DNA of 45,013 bases, from positions 1-45,013 of the forward strand of contig JAEINW010000018.1 in NCBI GenBank assembly GCA_016342715.1. Reading direction: 5' to 3'. The stretch's first letter is position 1. Each line of letters begins with the position of its first letter. This DNA comes from Salinivirgaceae bacterium. Its GTDB lineage: Bacteria; Bacteroidota; Bacteroidia; Bacteroidales; SZUA-534. Below the pieces are notes generated by a model, which worked only from the letters and a program-made list of their open reading frames with translations, was not told the DNA's origin and made no database searches. Made by a program: the position numbers and the translations under genes. Positions 26,751 to 36,532 of the stretch are shown piece by piece.

Positions 26751-28259
26751 ATGATTGAGTATTTTACTGATTTTTTGAAAAATTACAGTTGGAAAACAAA
26801 ACTCTTTTTTTGTTTTCTCTTTGCTATTGTATTATGTGTATTATACATTCTAGCCAATTCTTTAAACTTTTTCTTTAAATGTGATGATTTTCAGATTTAT
26901 TATCAATATCGTAATTTATCAAATGCTATATTTTCTAGGCCATTATATAAATTATTCAACTATATATTAGGAAATAACTATGTAATTCATAATTACGCAT
27001 CCTACTTTTTACATATTTTACATTCAATTGTTTTTGCAGTTTTTTTAAAAAGGATATTGACAGTTTGGAAAATAAAAGTTTCAACAGAGATTTTAGTAAT
27101 TAGTAGTGTCTTACTTTTGACTCTTGGTTCATCGGCAGAAACAATTTTTTGGACTATTTGTAAAGGAACCATTGTTGCTTCAATTCTATCAATGAGTAGT
27201 TTAATTCTTTATGTGAAGTACCTACAACAAAAAAGTAAAGTTTATTTTATTTTATCAATTGTTGTTTATATCTGTGGAATTCTTTTTTATGAAACCATTA
27301 TTTTATTACCCTTCGTTTTTATAATAATTGATAAACAATTTAACAATCAAAGAAAAAATGGTTTTAAACGCGAGTTTATCATTTTATTCATTTTGCCAAT
27401 TATATTTTATCTTATCAGACTATTAAATGCCGATGAGTTTTTAATAAGTTATGGTCAAAAAGGTGTTTTTGAAAATTCAATTTACCGATTACTATTAAAC
27501 TTTTGGCATTTGCCCTTAAGAACTATTATTCCATATCTACCTAAATATTTGTGGATTATTATAGCTTTTTTAACATCAATATTCTTCTTAATATTATATG
27601 TTGTTAAAAGCAATATAGGCTTTAAACCAATAGTAAGCATACTTGGCTGCATAATTCTTTTAGAAATTCCAGGAGCTACATTTGGTATGTCGTTTCACAA
27701 TGCTGAAGGAGAAAGGCTTATTTATACATTATCTCCTTACATTATTTTTTTTATTGTTTTTTTACTTGTTAATTCAACAACGACAATAAAATTTCAGAGA
27801 ATATTTTTCGGGTTTTTGATACTTTTAAATTGCTATGGTTTTATTAATGGTTGGCAGAGATGGCAAAAAGCTTCAGATATATCCAAAGACATTGCTTTTC
27901 AAATTAAAGAAACTGAAAATTGTGAAGATTTGTTTGTATTGGCTATCCCTGATAATTTAAATGGAGGTCTTATTTTTAGAGGAAATAAGGCCGCTTATAT
28001 TTGTGACTTTATGGGTTGGGAAAAAAATTATAAGAATCTATACATTTTGTCAAGTTATGAAATGGAATCGGATATAGATTCCGCTTTTTTTGATACTCAG
28101 AATAAGCAAATACATTTCCCCAATAATTATTTTTATCCAAATAAAAATAAATTGAACGAGCTTAATTTGAAATATAAAATAGAAGGCAATTATCTTTTTA
28201 TAAATATTGATCGAAATAAGTTAAATAATCGATACATCATTATAAATAAACATTTTTGA
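26751..28259 (+). CDS. GT-C-like polytopic membrane protein
   Basis: A 502-aa membrane protein with about 11 helices. After the first helix it has an acidic pair in FFKCDDFQIYYQ, then SRPLYKLFNY and a LHILHSIVFAVFL helix. This is the arrangement seen in GT-C fold polyprenyl-phosphate-sugar transferases of O-mannosyl type. The C-terminal 120 residues are soluble and Asn/Lys-rich. Base composition is noticeably AT-rich with long runs of T, more so than neighbouring core genes. It is isolated, with no sugar-synthesis genes nearby. The substrate is unknown. Confidence 0.62.
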   Translation: MIEYFTDFLKNYSWKTKLFFCFLFAIVLCVLYILANSLNFFFKCDDFQIYYQYRNLSNAIFSRPLYKLFNYILGNNYVIHNYASYFLHILHSIVFAVFLKRILTVWKIKVSTEILVISSVLLLTLGSSAETIFWTICKGTIVASILSMSSLILYVKYLQQKSKVYFILSIVVYICGILFYETIILLPFVFIIIDKQFNNQRKNGFKREFIILFILPIIFYLIRLLNADEFLISYGQKGVFENSIYRLLLNFWHLPLRTIIPYLPKYLWIIIAFLTSIFFLILYVVKSNIGFKPIVSILGCIILLEIPGATFGMSFHNAEGERLIYTLSPYIIFFIVFLLVNSTTTIKFQRIFFGFLILLNCYGFINGWQRWQKASDISKDIAFQIKETENCEDLFVLAIPDNLNGGLIFRGNKAAYICDFMGWEKNYKNLYILSSYEMESDIDSAFFDTQNKQIHFPNNYFYPNKNKLNELNLKYKIEGNYLFINIDRNKLNNRYIIINKHF

Positions 28260-28330
28260 GCTTTTTTTTGTGGCATCTTTTTATCCAGAATAATTTTTTG
28301 AAAAGCCTTAATGTCTTATTAAATTAACGA

Positions 28331-31300
28331 TTACCTTATTAAATAAATCTTGCCAAAACCATTTTTAAAATACTGATTTGTATTTGTATCTCTGTTTTTA
28401 ATATTCTGGCCATTTATTTTTGAAAATACCCGGTAAAAATAAACCCCATTTGCTAAAGCATCACCAAACATATCAGTTCCATCCCATGCATAATCAGTAA
28501 TATTTTTACCAATAGTTAAGTTTCCTAAATCGTTTAAATAAATAACTTTTACCAATTTTCCGCTAACTGTTAAAATGTCAATTCGCATTTCATCGGGTAA
28601 TTCGTAACCGGTTAACTCAAAAACAAAACGTGTTGAAGTACTAAACGGATTTGGGTAATTAAATACATTTGTTATAGTACTTTCATTTATTACTTTAAAC
28701 GAAATGGTGTAATCAAACGATCCCGATTCGTTTCCCGATTGATCTTTGCCACGAACTCTAAGCTCATAAACACCATCTTCAACAAATTCATGATTGTATA
28801 TTAATTGGGCTTTATTGTTTGGCAATTGAGCTTCGATAAAAGTTACTTCAGGATTATTTGTTATTAATATTTTTTCTTCAATACCTGTGTTTCTGGTTTT
28901 TATATAGAATGAAAGTAAAGAAGTGTCATTCAAAGGAATGTAAATGTTTTCATCGCTAAGTTGAATAACAATTTCAGGTTTAGCTGAAACTAAATCGTCG
29001 TTCATAATATGAACTCCGTCAAAAGTTACATCGAGAATTGGATTTGATTGATCTTTTTCAACGAAAAATGGTTTTTGAGCAATGTTGTTAAAATGATGCA
29101 TTTCTGGTTGATCAAAACTTTTACTGTTCGGATTTTCAGGATTTATCTCGACCCAAATACTATTATTTCCCTGATAACCCAATGTGGTAAAATTAATCGT
29201 GTCAAAAATAACGTCTCCTGCATTCAAGGGTTTTAGTCTTTTATATTCAAGAGTATGCTCAATGTTTTTTGAGTCCTGAAACCAATAATGAACTAGTAAG
29301 CTATCTATTTTCGAAGCTCCAATATTTTCAAAAGGAATGGTTAATGTTCCTTTGTCTCCTTCCTGCAAGGTGTCATTATAAAAGCTCCAACCTCTCTGAG
29401 GATTAATAGCAACATCAGATACAGGACTAAAAGTTACCTCCCAAAAATCTAATTGTCCTGGGGTTTTAAATTCTTCATCTTTTGTATAGAATTCCAATTT
29501 TAAATAAGGATATTCATTTACATCAATATCAGAAATATCGTAAGTTGAATTATTTAATGAATCGAGTAAAACGAATTCATTGGCATTTTTATCTATCCCA
29601 ATTAGATTAACAAAATTAACTTCGTTAATATTATTCTCTACGCTTGAGACGCTGCACGAGAGATTTTCCCAATAAGCTGCAGGCCCAATAAGGGGACTTT
29701 TTATGGTGCCATATATAAAATTGCTTTTTATATCAATTTCTCCAGAAATGGTTTCATCTGAATTTCCACTCCACTCCTGTGTTTTGTCTAGATTACCCTT
29801 TTGGAAAAACAAGACATATGGTTGTCTATTGAAAAGATATCTTGGAAGATCAGCTCCCCAGTCTTGGAATGCTTCAAAATGTCTTTCTTTCCATTGAGAA
29901 TATTTGCCATCAATAATCGTGTACATTAGAACATAGTAACCCTCTGGTATATCATCAATTAAATAAAGAATTTTATCTAATGCTACTTCAACGTTATCTA
30001 AATGATAAATTAAGTAATAGGCATACCTGCCTATACAATTAGGGTAGTTACTTTGACCATAATCTAAGTAATCACTTTTCCAGGGATCCATAGAACTTGA
30101 ATCAATAATTACCACATGAATGGCGGCCTTTTCTTGACAGTATGCATAATCACCAAAATTGCCAATTGTATACCCAATATTTGCCCCATCATAATTTGGA
30201 CTATCTCTACCAATATTTTTAAATCGAAGCGTTAAAGGAACTTCACTAAAAATAAAACTATCATCAGTTAAATCTGCTTCAATAAACCGCCGTTCATTTT
30301 CAATAATTTGCCCAAAATTATTTTGTTTCCAGCCGCTTTTCCCATTTTCAAAAACAAATGAGCTTGATGACCATTTCAATTCTTCATCATTAAGTTCTTT
30401 TTTTGCAGTTCTCCAAAAATAGCAAATATCTTTTTCGAAAAGTTGGTTGGTATTCCATTCAATAATTCCCCCATCGTGACTTATTTCTTCTGTAATAAGT
30501 TCTGGACTATTAAAATGATAACTGGTATCTAATTGAAATATACTCAGCTGATTTTTTGCAAACGGATCACCTGTAGCTGCTTTGAGTGTAATATTATTAT
30601 CAGGAATTATTGAATATTTGTATGGAATTAAAGGGAATAAATCGGTACTTGAAATAAAATAATTCGTTGTTGATGTATTATTGTTTTCGTTTAATTCGTT
30701 AATTTGATAGTTTCTATCTAAAGTAACCAGAAACTGATTGACTCCCTGCCCGCGTTTTCTGTCTATGGGTAATTTAAATTGAATGGTATCTTTAAATAAA
30801 ATACCATTAACCGGTTGCGCATATATTTCTTCAGACCCATCTTGAAAAACACGAATTAACTCAACCGAAAAATTTTCTGAGATTGATCGACTAATATTTG
30901 TTACAATAATATTTACACTAAAGGAGTCAATTTCAGTTGTAAGGATTGAAGGAGTAAAAGAGATATATTTCTTTTCCATTACCAAATCAGGCAATTCAAA
31001 ACTGTTAAGTACAATTTTTGGATCGCCATGCAAAGTAAACAGCTGAATGGTGCTTTTTAAGGTTCTTCCAGGGCTATATTGTAATTGAATATTTTTTCGA
31101 GTTGTGTTAATAATATCTCCTAAGGATTCTCCATATTTTAAAACGCTTAAATTTTTATAAAATTCATTTGTGAATCCGTATAAATAAGATGCCGTTCCCT
31201 GACCTACCATAGCAAAGTATGCAATTACTCCTTTGTTGGGAATTAAAGCCCACAACTCACTTGTGCTGTATGCGTTATGGGTAAATATATTTCCCGAATA

Positions 31301-33220
31301 ACATGAATTGGCTATCATTAATGGATATTTCCCTGTATTGTTATATGCCGATGGCTCGTCAATGTTTTGATCAAATCCGGTAGTTGAACCATGACCGAAA
31401 AAGGTCATTAAACTAATTCCACCATTAATTAAGTTTTCAATACTATCGGATTTAGAGGTAGCAATGGGATCGGATGAGGTTTTTAAAAAGGTAGATACAT
31501 ATCCTCCAAATAGTGTATCGGTAAAAGAATTTTCAAAAGACTTCAAATAGACTTTAAATGCGCTTTGCTCAGCTTCGCTTTTTCCTCCTCCAAAATGAAT
31601 GGCATGTTTCATCCATTCTTGGGGTTCGTTGCTTTCAAATTCAATTACTTTATTAAAATAATTACTAACATCACTAAGTGATTGGGCAGCAATTCTTCCT
31701 GTTGGAATGGCATTTTCATAGGCTGTGTTTCCAATTTTATTGCTTAATAGAATATCACTTGCCGGATATCCCATGGGTGGAATTAATGATGCTTGATATA
31801 TTGATGGATTATTTCGACAAACTTCAGCAGAAATCCCTTTTCCTATGATGAATAAATATTTTGGTTGAGTTTCCCAAGTATTATAAATATAGTTTAAGAA
31901 ATTACGAATAGCCATGGGGTGTTTGTTAATTCCATAGCCAAATTGGTTATAAAGCTTTTCAACATTCACTAAATATGCGTTTCGGTAAGCAGCATAATTT
32001 TGTGCTTCCTCCCACAGTTTTGGATGAGAAATAATAATATACTCGTTGTTTACAGCAGAATAATCGACTAGAGATACATTTGAAATTTGAGAAGTGTTAA
32101 AAATATAATTTTCATCAATCAATAGCATTTTTAGCGGCTGACTTGAAGAGGGGACTAAAGCTTTTAGTTTGGTACCATCTGCTACCAATTTAATTTTTGA
32201 ACCACGAGTTAAATCATATAAATAAGGTTCTCCATCATAAACAAAATCAACCAATTCAACATAGGTTTTCACTGCTGGAGAAGCAGGTAATCCAAATTCA
32301 AAAAATTGGCTTTTGCTAATATTAAATGTTCGGGGATAAGTAATTTCAATATACGAAACTAAAGAGTAGTCGGTTTCCGAAGAATTTTCATCAATAATGC
32401 TTGAAAATGTAATAGCGGTTGTTTCGTTTAAAGAATTTACCAAAACACTTTCGCGGTGGTTAATAGTAGTATAGCTCTGGAAATTGGTGTCAAACACCAT
32501 TTGAGGAGCTGTTGTGATAATATGGTGATAGCCACTTGAAAAGGTTATATATGAAAAATCATAAGTTGTTTTAATTCCATTATTTACAAAACTTGGTGTT
32601 GTTATTAATTTTGTTATTGACTTCCCAAGCGACAATGTTGATGTTTTTGCATCATCAACCCAACCTTCCCCTTTTATATACTCACTGTCCTCATAGCTAG
32701 CTTTGTAGGTTGAGGTGTAATCGACCCTACTGGTTGCCATACAATATGAGGCTGGTGAGTAAGCGCTAAAATTTACGTCATTTTCATTAGAGAAACGTAA
32801 ATTATTAAAGCTACTGTTCCAGGTAAAAAAAACCGAGGCGGTATCGTTTATAAAGCTGTAGTTTGGGTTAGTTTGCGATTCGGGGTTTTCGTGCATTTCA
32901 ATATCAAACCAACCGTCATTTTTTTCTGCATAAAATTCTATGAAAGTTATCAATCCTTGACTTTCGCCTTCAATGTAGCAAGGTATTTCTTCTCCCTTAT
33001 AGAATAATTGTACATTCTGAGGATTAAAATTTCCTAACATAATTCCAGAATTTTGCAATTCCTCTCCAGTAACTCTATATATTCCAGAATGGGGAATGCT
33101 AAAACGGTAATAGCTTTGATTTAAATTAATCCACTCGTTTCCATAGCTTTGAGCCTGTGTGTAATTTTGCACGGAAATGAGTGCAAAAACTACTGCTATA
33201 ATATATTTTACAACTTTCAT
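28331..33220 (-). CDS. porU: Type IX secretion system sortase PorU, long form
   Basis: Cell-surface gingipain-type (C25) cysteine peptidase that removes the C-terminal signal of T9SS cargo and attaches it to A-LPS. The signal peptide ends near TQAQS. The catalytic dyad is His610 (TFFGHGST) and Cys640 (ANSCYSGN), 30 residues apart. After the peptidase come a CARDB/Ig-like region (about 750-860) and further beta-rich domains. A C-terminal domain starts at NYPNPFSTSTRFVFEL and ends NGVYFYRVF...KIYLIR, resembling T9SS signals as in PorU. At 1629 aa it is longer than P. gingivalis PorU and fits the long form of Bacteroidales relatives. porV is 10 nt upstream. Confidence 0.92.
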   Translation of the reverse strand: MKVVKYIIAVVFALISVQNYTQAQSYGNEWINLNQSYYRFSIPHSGIYRVTGEELQNSGIMLGNFNPQNVQLFYKGEEIPCYIEGESQGLITFIEFYAEKNDGWFDIEMHENPESQTNPNYSFINDTASVFFTWNSSFNNLRFSNENDVNFSAYSPASYCMATSRVDYTSTYKASYEDSEYIKGEGWVDDAKTSTLSLGKSITKLITTPSFVNNGIKTTYDFSYITFSSGYHHIITTAPQMVFDTNFQSYTTINHRESVLVNSLNETTAITFSSIIDENSSETDYSLVSYIEITYPRTFNISKSQFFEFGLPASPAVKTYVELVDFVYDGEPYLYDLTRGSKIKLVADGTKLKALVPSSSQPLKMLLIDENYIFNTSQISNVSLVDYSAVNNEYIIISHPKLWEEAQNYAAYRNAYLVNVEKLYNQFGYGINKHPMAIRNFLNYIYNTWETQPKYLFIIGKGISAEVCRNNPSIYQASLIPPMGYPASDILLSNKIGNTAYENAIPTGRIAAQSLSDVSNYFNKVIEFESNEPQEWMKHAIHFGGGKSEAEQSAFKVYLKSFENSFTDTLFGGYVSTFLKTSSDPIATSKSDSIENLINGGISLMTFFGHGSTTGFDQNIDEPSAYNNTGKYPLMIANSCYSGNIFTHNAYSTSELWALIPNKGVIAYFAMVGQGTASYLYGFTNEFYKNLSVLKYGESLGDIINTTRKNIQLQYSPGRTLKSTIQLFTLHGDPKIVLNSFELPDLVMEKKYISFTPSILTTEIDSFSVNIIVTNISRSISENFSVELIRVFQDGSEEIYAQPVNGILFKDTIQFKLPIDRKRGQGVNQFLVTLDRNYQINELNENNNTSTTNYFISSTDLFPLIPYKYSIIPDNNITLKAATGDPFAKNQLSIFQLDTSYHFNSPELITEEISHDGGIIEWNTNQLFEKDICYFWRTAKKELNDEELKWSSSSFVFENGKSGWKQNNFGQIIENERRFIEADLTDDSFIFSEVPLTLRFKNIGRDSPNYDGANIGYTIGNFGDYAYCQEKAAIHVVIIDSSSMDPWKSDYLDYGQSNYPNCIGRYAYYLIYHLDNVEVALDKILYLIDDIPEGYYVLMYTIIDGKYSQWKERHFEAFQDWGADLPRYLFNRQPYVLFFQKGNLDKTQEWSGNSDETISGEIDIKSNFIYGTIKSPLIGPAAYWENLSCSVSSVENNINEVNFVNLIGIDKNANEFVLLDSLNNSTYDISDIDVNEYPYLKLEFYTKDEEFKTPGQLDFWEVTFSPVSDVAINPQRGWSFYNDTLQEGDKGTLTIPFENIGASKIDSLLVHYWFQDSKNIEHTLEYKRLKPLNAGDVIFDTINFTTLGYQGNNSIWVEINPENPNSKSFDQPEMHHFNNIAQKPFFVEKDQSNPILDVTFDGVHIMNDDLVSAKPEIVIQLSDENIYIPLNDTSLLSFYIKTRNTGIEEKILITNNPEVTFIEAQLPNNKAQLIYNHEFVEDGVYELRVRGKDQSGNESGSFDYTISFKVINESTITNVFNYPNPFSTSTRFVFELTGYELPDEMRIDILTVSGKLVKVIYLNDLGNLTIGKNITDYAWDGTDMFGDALANGVYFYRVFSKINGQNIKNRDTNTNQYFKNGFGKIYLIR

Positions 33221-33230
33221 TTGTAGTAAA

Positions 33231-34310
33231 TTAATTCTTCTTTTCTATTCCAAGGGTTAAGGTAAAAATATGTGAATAACCTGCTGCAGAAACATTACCT
33301 AGATCAGTTAAAGCATAGTCAATAGCAAATCTTTTATATTTAAAACCCAATCCCATATTAGGCATAAGGGTTGTTGATTCATTTCCTAAATTGTCATATT
33401 CTTTTTGAATGTTTCCAACACCAAAACGTAAAAACACAATTCTATTGTAATTACTTTCAAAACCAATGTGCGGATCAATACTAATGATATTCGATTTAAT
33501 CAGCACATTTCTTTTTCCATCAGTAGTTGCATCAAGATTTAATTCCCCCAAAATGCCAATTTTATCGGTGATGTTGTAAGAATAGGCTACCCCTAAAATA
33601 AATTTAGGAAGGGTTATTTCTGTTGAATTTTCAGGAACTACATTACCCGTTAATTCAAAAACATCTTTCAACTCATCAGTATTAAATTTCCAGGAATTAA
33701 ATGTGGTAGTTATGTCACGAGCCATAAATCCAAAGGTAAAATTGTCCAGTTCATATAAACCTGAAATATCGATACCAAATCCCCAGGCTGAAGCAAAATC
33801 GCCACCCACTCGTCTAATGATTTTAGCACTACCACCCACACTTAATCCATCAATTTGAAGTTTTTTAGCGTACGAAAAATTTACTGCATAATCAGCCACA
33901 GAAAAGGAGGTAATTTTATCAAAATTAATATTTCCGTTGGCATCAATTAATTCGAGCGTATTAGGAATGTTATCCACAGCAAATCGAATAAATGTTATTG
34001 CAAAAGCGCCATCGTTTTCTAATTTAAATGCAATTCCACCATAGTCGTATTTTGATAGACCTGCAAAATATTCAGAGTGCATTAGACCTAAATTCATTGA
34101 ACTTTCAAGTTTAGTAAGTGCTGCAGGATTCCAATACGTTGAAGTTAAATCGGAAGTTGAAGCAACGGTTGAGTTAGCCATACCAAAAGCTCTTGCCCCG
34201 ACACCTATTGATAAAAATTCGTTGGAATATTTGGGAGCATTTTGCCCAAATCCTAGCTGAGATAAAAGTACAAAATATAGAAATATGAATAAAACTTCGG
34301 GATTCTTCAT
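33231..34310 (-). CDS. porV: Type IX secretion system outer membrane protein PorV
   Basis: A 14-stranded FadL-like barrel that shuttles cargo from the SprA translocon to PorU. It has a signal peptide (residues 1-22, LSQLGFGQ). It contains the PorV/PorQ hallmark FLSIGVGARAFGMANSTVASTSDLTSTYWNPAAL, seen here from about residue 30 as GARAFGMA and TYWNPAAL. It ends in a typical strand HIFTLTLGIE. At 359 aa it is close to family length. It is first in the porV-porU pair, so the two surface components are co-expressed. No other T9SS genes are in the window. Confidence 0.92.
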   Translation of the reverse strand: MKNPEVLFIFLYFVLLSQLGFGQNAPKYSNEFLSIGVGARAFGMANSTVASTSDLTSTYWNPAALTKLESSMNLGLMHSEYFAGLSKYDYGGIAFKLENDGAFAITFIRFAVDNIPNTLELIDANGNINFDKITSFSVADYAVNFSYAKKLQIDGLSVGGSAKIIRRVGGDFASAWGFGIDISGLYELDNFTFGFMARDITTTFNSWKFNTDELKDVFELTGNVVPENSTEITLPKFILGVAYSYNITDKIGILGELNLDATTDGKRNVLIKSNIISIDPHIGFESNYNRIVFLRFGVGNIQKEYDNLGNESTTLMPNMGLGFKYKRFAIDYALTDLGNVSAAGYSHIFTLTLGIEKKN

Positions 34311-35295
34311 TTTGTAATGTCTAAACTATAAATGTAAAAAAATGCACTGAATTTATTGGTACGATAGTAACGCTAATTTTAAGGAAACATGAATTATTCC
34401 TTTTTTTATCACTAAAGACCGACTAAAATAATTAAAAAGGAAGTACTCCCCTTCTGTTTCTCTTTAAAGTTGTAATTTAATTTTACGAAAAACATTAAAA
34501 CATAGATAAAAAAATGAAATAAAATTTATCGAACAGCCGAATGTATGTTTTAGCATTTAAAGAGCTTCTTTTTATTGATGCAATAACTATCCGCTTGTTT
34601 AGCGACATTTAGTAAGCATCGAATATAGTGTATCTGTTTTTCAAAATTTCCAGTGATTCCTAATAAGATTTAACTTACAAGAGGGTCTCTGGGTTGCTGA
34701 ATAAAGAAATTTTTTAAAGTTGACTATCCCCTAGGCAGAGCCTCATTTAGATTAAAACACAATATTGGCAATCAAATTATTATCGATTACAAAATCGGCA
34801 AAAAAGTGCTGCTTAGCCATAAATTTGATTCTTACCCAAATTGAGCGATTCTCGCTCACGATTTAGTTCTTGTAAGTATTTCACTGCACTTTGTTTGTGA
34901 AACACTACAATCTCTACATCGGGGTTAACTCTAAGTAAAGCGCTTGTTCGCTATGCTCCAATCGCTCAACTTAGATCTTACAAAGCTTTCCCTTTAAACC
35001 CTTGAGATGGCTTCACAAAAAATACAGTTTGCAGCTTACACATTCAGGATATTAATAAACTAAAAACATTACACGGGCTTTTTTCCATCCTGTTTTATCT
35101 TTAAACAACGCTGTTAATTAGCTATATTTGTCTTCACCCTTGGTATTCCATTTCATTACAAAATGGCATGAGTACCATATGCAATATGCTAATTGTCAAA
35201 ATTTTTAAGAATTTTTTAGCCTTTAAATTACTGAAATTTAATGAATTATATTTTTATCATATACAAAAATAATTATTACTAGAACTTATGTTGTT
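34311..35295. other. Accessory intergenic region right of porV
   Basis: 985 nt without an intact gene. On the minus strand, 34813-34947 reads as a protein-like tail (from about NPDVEIVVFHKQSAVKYLQE to a TAA). An overlapping frame at 34752-34820 encodes about 22 residues starting MAKQHFFADFVIDNN. Both look like decayed fragments. A -7-like TATATTTG is at 35123-35130. A bulged inverted repeat (CCATTT and AAATGG) lies near 35142-35178. Confidence 0.5.
34752..34947 (-). pseudogene. Possible decayed coding fragments, unidentified
   Basis: Two short minus-strand frames have protein-like composition. One ends at 34813 (contains VEIVVFHKQSAVKYLQELN). The other starts at its stop and runs to 34752 (FFADFVIDNNLIANIVF). 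The second is faintly reminiscent of PD-(D/E)xK nuclease strands, with the catalytic pattern lost. No start, no full domain and no certain family. Confidence 0.25.
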
Positions 35296-35532
35296 ATGAA
35301 AGAACTTGAAAAACTCTCACTTATTGAGCTAAAAAGCTACAAAGAACTCATTGAAAATAGAATGAACCAGTTACGCCGTCACCAAATTGATGGTGAGTAT
35401 TATCCACCCTATACCGAAAAAGAAATTAAACAGGTAAAGGAAAAAGAGGAAAAGGCAGCAAAAGCATTGTTGACAGTTAATAAGCTGATTCGTTTAAAAC
35501 TAGATGAATTTATTGATGGATTAAAGATTTAA
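35296..35532 (+). CDS. Small coiled-coil protein, function unknown
   Basis: A 78-residue, highly charged, mostly helical protein (MKELEKLSLIELKSYKE then many Lys/Glu), with one helix-breaking segment (GEYYPPYTEKE) dividing two helices, so it could form a helical hairpin. No signal peptide and no known family. A -7-like TATATTTG lies about 165 nt upstream. It is in the repeat-rich accessory region, followed by a strong hairpin. Confidence 0.55.
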   Translation: MKELEKLSLIELKSYKELIENRMNQLRRHQIDGEYYPPYTEKEIKQVKEKEEKAAKALLTVNKLIRLKLDEFIDGLKI

Positions 35533-35597
35533 CAGGATCACAGAAATAAATTGGGGGTTTAAATAAAATCACCTTGATGTTTAATATAAAATTAAGG

Positions 35598-35644
35598 CGA
35601 TGCATGCAGATAATTTCATAAAAATCAATTTTATGCTTGCATCG
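35598..35644. repeat. Long hairpin downstream of the coiled-coil gene
   Basis: Outer arms CGATGCATGCA (35598-35608) and TGCTTGCATCG (35634-35644) match at 10 of 11 positions. Inside, ATAAAA and TTTTAT pair around ATCAA. It lacks a long T-run, so it may be a weak terminator or a remnant of a small element. Confidence 0.55.
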
Positions 35645-35665
35645 TTTATTGTTAACAATAAATAA

Positions 35666-35708
35666 CTTAGGGCGTTGCCCTAAGCTAGAGTATTTAAGCC
35701 TTTTAGCC
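35666..35708. repeat. Two-hairpin dispersed repeat, copy B
   Basis: Hairpin 1 is CTTAGGGC, loop GTT, GCCCTAAG (35666-35684). Compared with copies A and C, the fourth stem pair has changed from G-C to A-T on both sides, preserving pairing. Hairpin 2 begins after the same 11-nt spacer (AAGCC at 35696) but its right arm is degraded. Confidence 0.75.
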
Positions 35709-35910
35709 ATAGACAAATAATCATTTGAACTAAATCTTCTTTACTACTTTAAAATTAATCAAAGTGTTTTTTTACCCTCCCATAAGAATTGCAGGTTGTT
35801 TTTAAAAGAAAAAATCTTCTAAGCATTAATTCAAATGGTAACATTTATTCCCATATAGTGGTATAATCATACTCCGGCATCTAAATAGATGGATAATTGA
35901 ATGCTTCCAG

Positions 35911-35987
35911 GACTCCTTCTCTGGCTGTCGCCAGTTACTCACTTTGCTCGTGAGATCGCTTCGCTTAGTTCTCCCGGGAGAGAACTT
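35911..35987 (+). repeat. DUF559-associated repeat R2 (expanded copy)
   Basis: Ends in GTTCTCCCGGGAGAGAACTT. The middle holds extra hairpins: CTGGC-TGTC-GCCAG (35921-35934) and CTCAC...GTGAG (35938-35954). Its last 39 nt (35949-35987) match R6 (36698-36736) at 30 of 39 positions. Same orientation as R4 and R8. Confidence 0.6.
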
Positions 35988-36047
35988 GTTATTTTGAATT
36001 TGCAATGCTAAACCATTAAAATATTACACAAAAACTTAAATTGGAAT

Positions 36048-36088
36048 AAGTGCTCCCCCAGGGGAGCTGTCCGAAGGACCGAGGGGGA
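36048..36088 (-). repeat. DUF559-associated repeat R3
   Basis: AAGTGCTCCCCCAGGGGAGC followed by TGTCCGAAGGAC and CGAGGGGGA. Hairpin I is GCTCCCC-CA-GGGGAGC. Hairpin II is GTCC-GAA-GGAC. It lies 48 nt before the DUF559 start, in opposite orientation to R4, which follows the gene. Confidence 0.8.
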
Positions 36089-36136
36089 TATCAATATTTT
36101 TTTGGAAGCGCCCCAATAAACACGTAATTTTTATTC

Positions 36137-36532
36137 ATGGAAAAAGCATCAGAATCAAATAACTGGTATTTCAACGCAAATTTAACAGAGCGAGCAAAGT
36201 ATCTGCGCAAGCATGCAACAAAAGCCGAAGTTTATTTGTGGAAATTTGCTTTGAAAAGTAATATGATGGGAGTTAAATTTTTGCGACAACGGCCTGTATT
36301 AAATTACATAGCCGATTTTATGTGTAAAGAATTAATGCTGATAATTGAGTGTGATGGCATTACTCATCAATTAGAAGGTGCTGAACAAAAAGATTTAAAA
36401 CGACAAAAAGTTTTGGGAGATATTGGGTTTACTTTCTTGCGTTTTGAAGATGATATGGTGCTTAATAATTCAACAACTACCTTAAGCATTATAGAGCAAG
36501 AAGTAGAACGGATTAAAAATGAAAATAAATAA
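36137..36532 (+). CDS. DUF559-family (Vsr/PD-(D/E)xK-like) endonuclease
   Basis: A 131-aa protein with the DUF559 signature: an N-terminal RAKYLRKHATKAEVYLW helix pair, GVKFLRQRPVLNYIADF, then ELMLIIECDGITHQ, and a C-terminal FLRFEDDMVLNN. Candidate active-site residues are Asp60, Glu71, Asp73 and His77, all present, so the nuclease core looks intact. The family is related to very-short-patch-repair nucleases; its cellular role is not established. Double-hairpin repeats frame the gene: R3 ends 48 nt upstream and R4 starts at the base after the stop codon, in inverted orientation. This gene-plus-repeats layout suggests a mobile or repeat-maintaining unit. Confidence 0.85.
   Translation: MEKASESNNWYFNANLTERAKYLRKHATKAEVYLWKFALKSNMMGVKFLRQRPVLNYIADFMCKELMLIIECDGITHQLEGAEQKDLKRQKVLGDIGFTFLRFEDDMVLNNSTTTLSIIEQEVERIKNENK

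Larger units (their letters stand above)
35533..36136. other. Intergenic region left of the DUF559 gene
   Basis: 604 nt with no gene but dense structure: a hairpin at 35598-35644, two-hairpin repeat copy B at 35666-35708, and the first inverted pair of the DUF559-associated repeats (35911-35987 and 36048-36088). Confidence 0.75.

Noticed and set aside
34436-34465. Degenerate copy of the DUF559-associated repeat (AAGTACTCCCCTTCTG)
   Set aside because: Only the first dozen bases resemble the repeat and neither hairpin can form.
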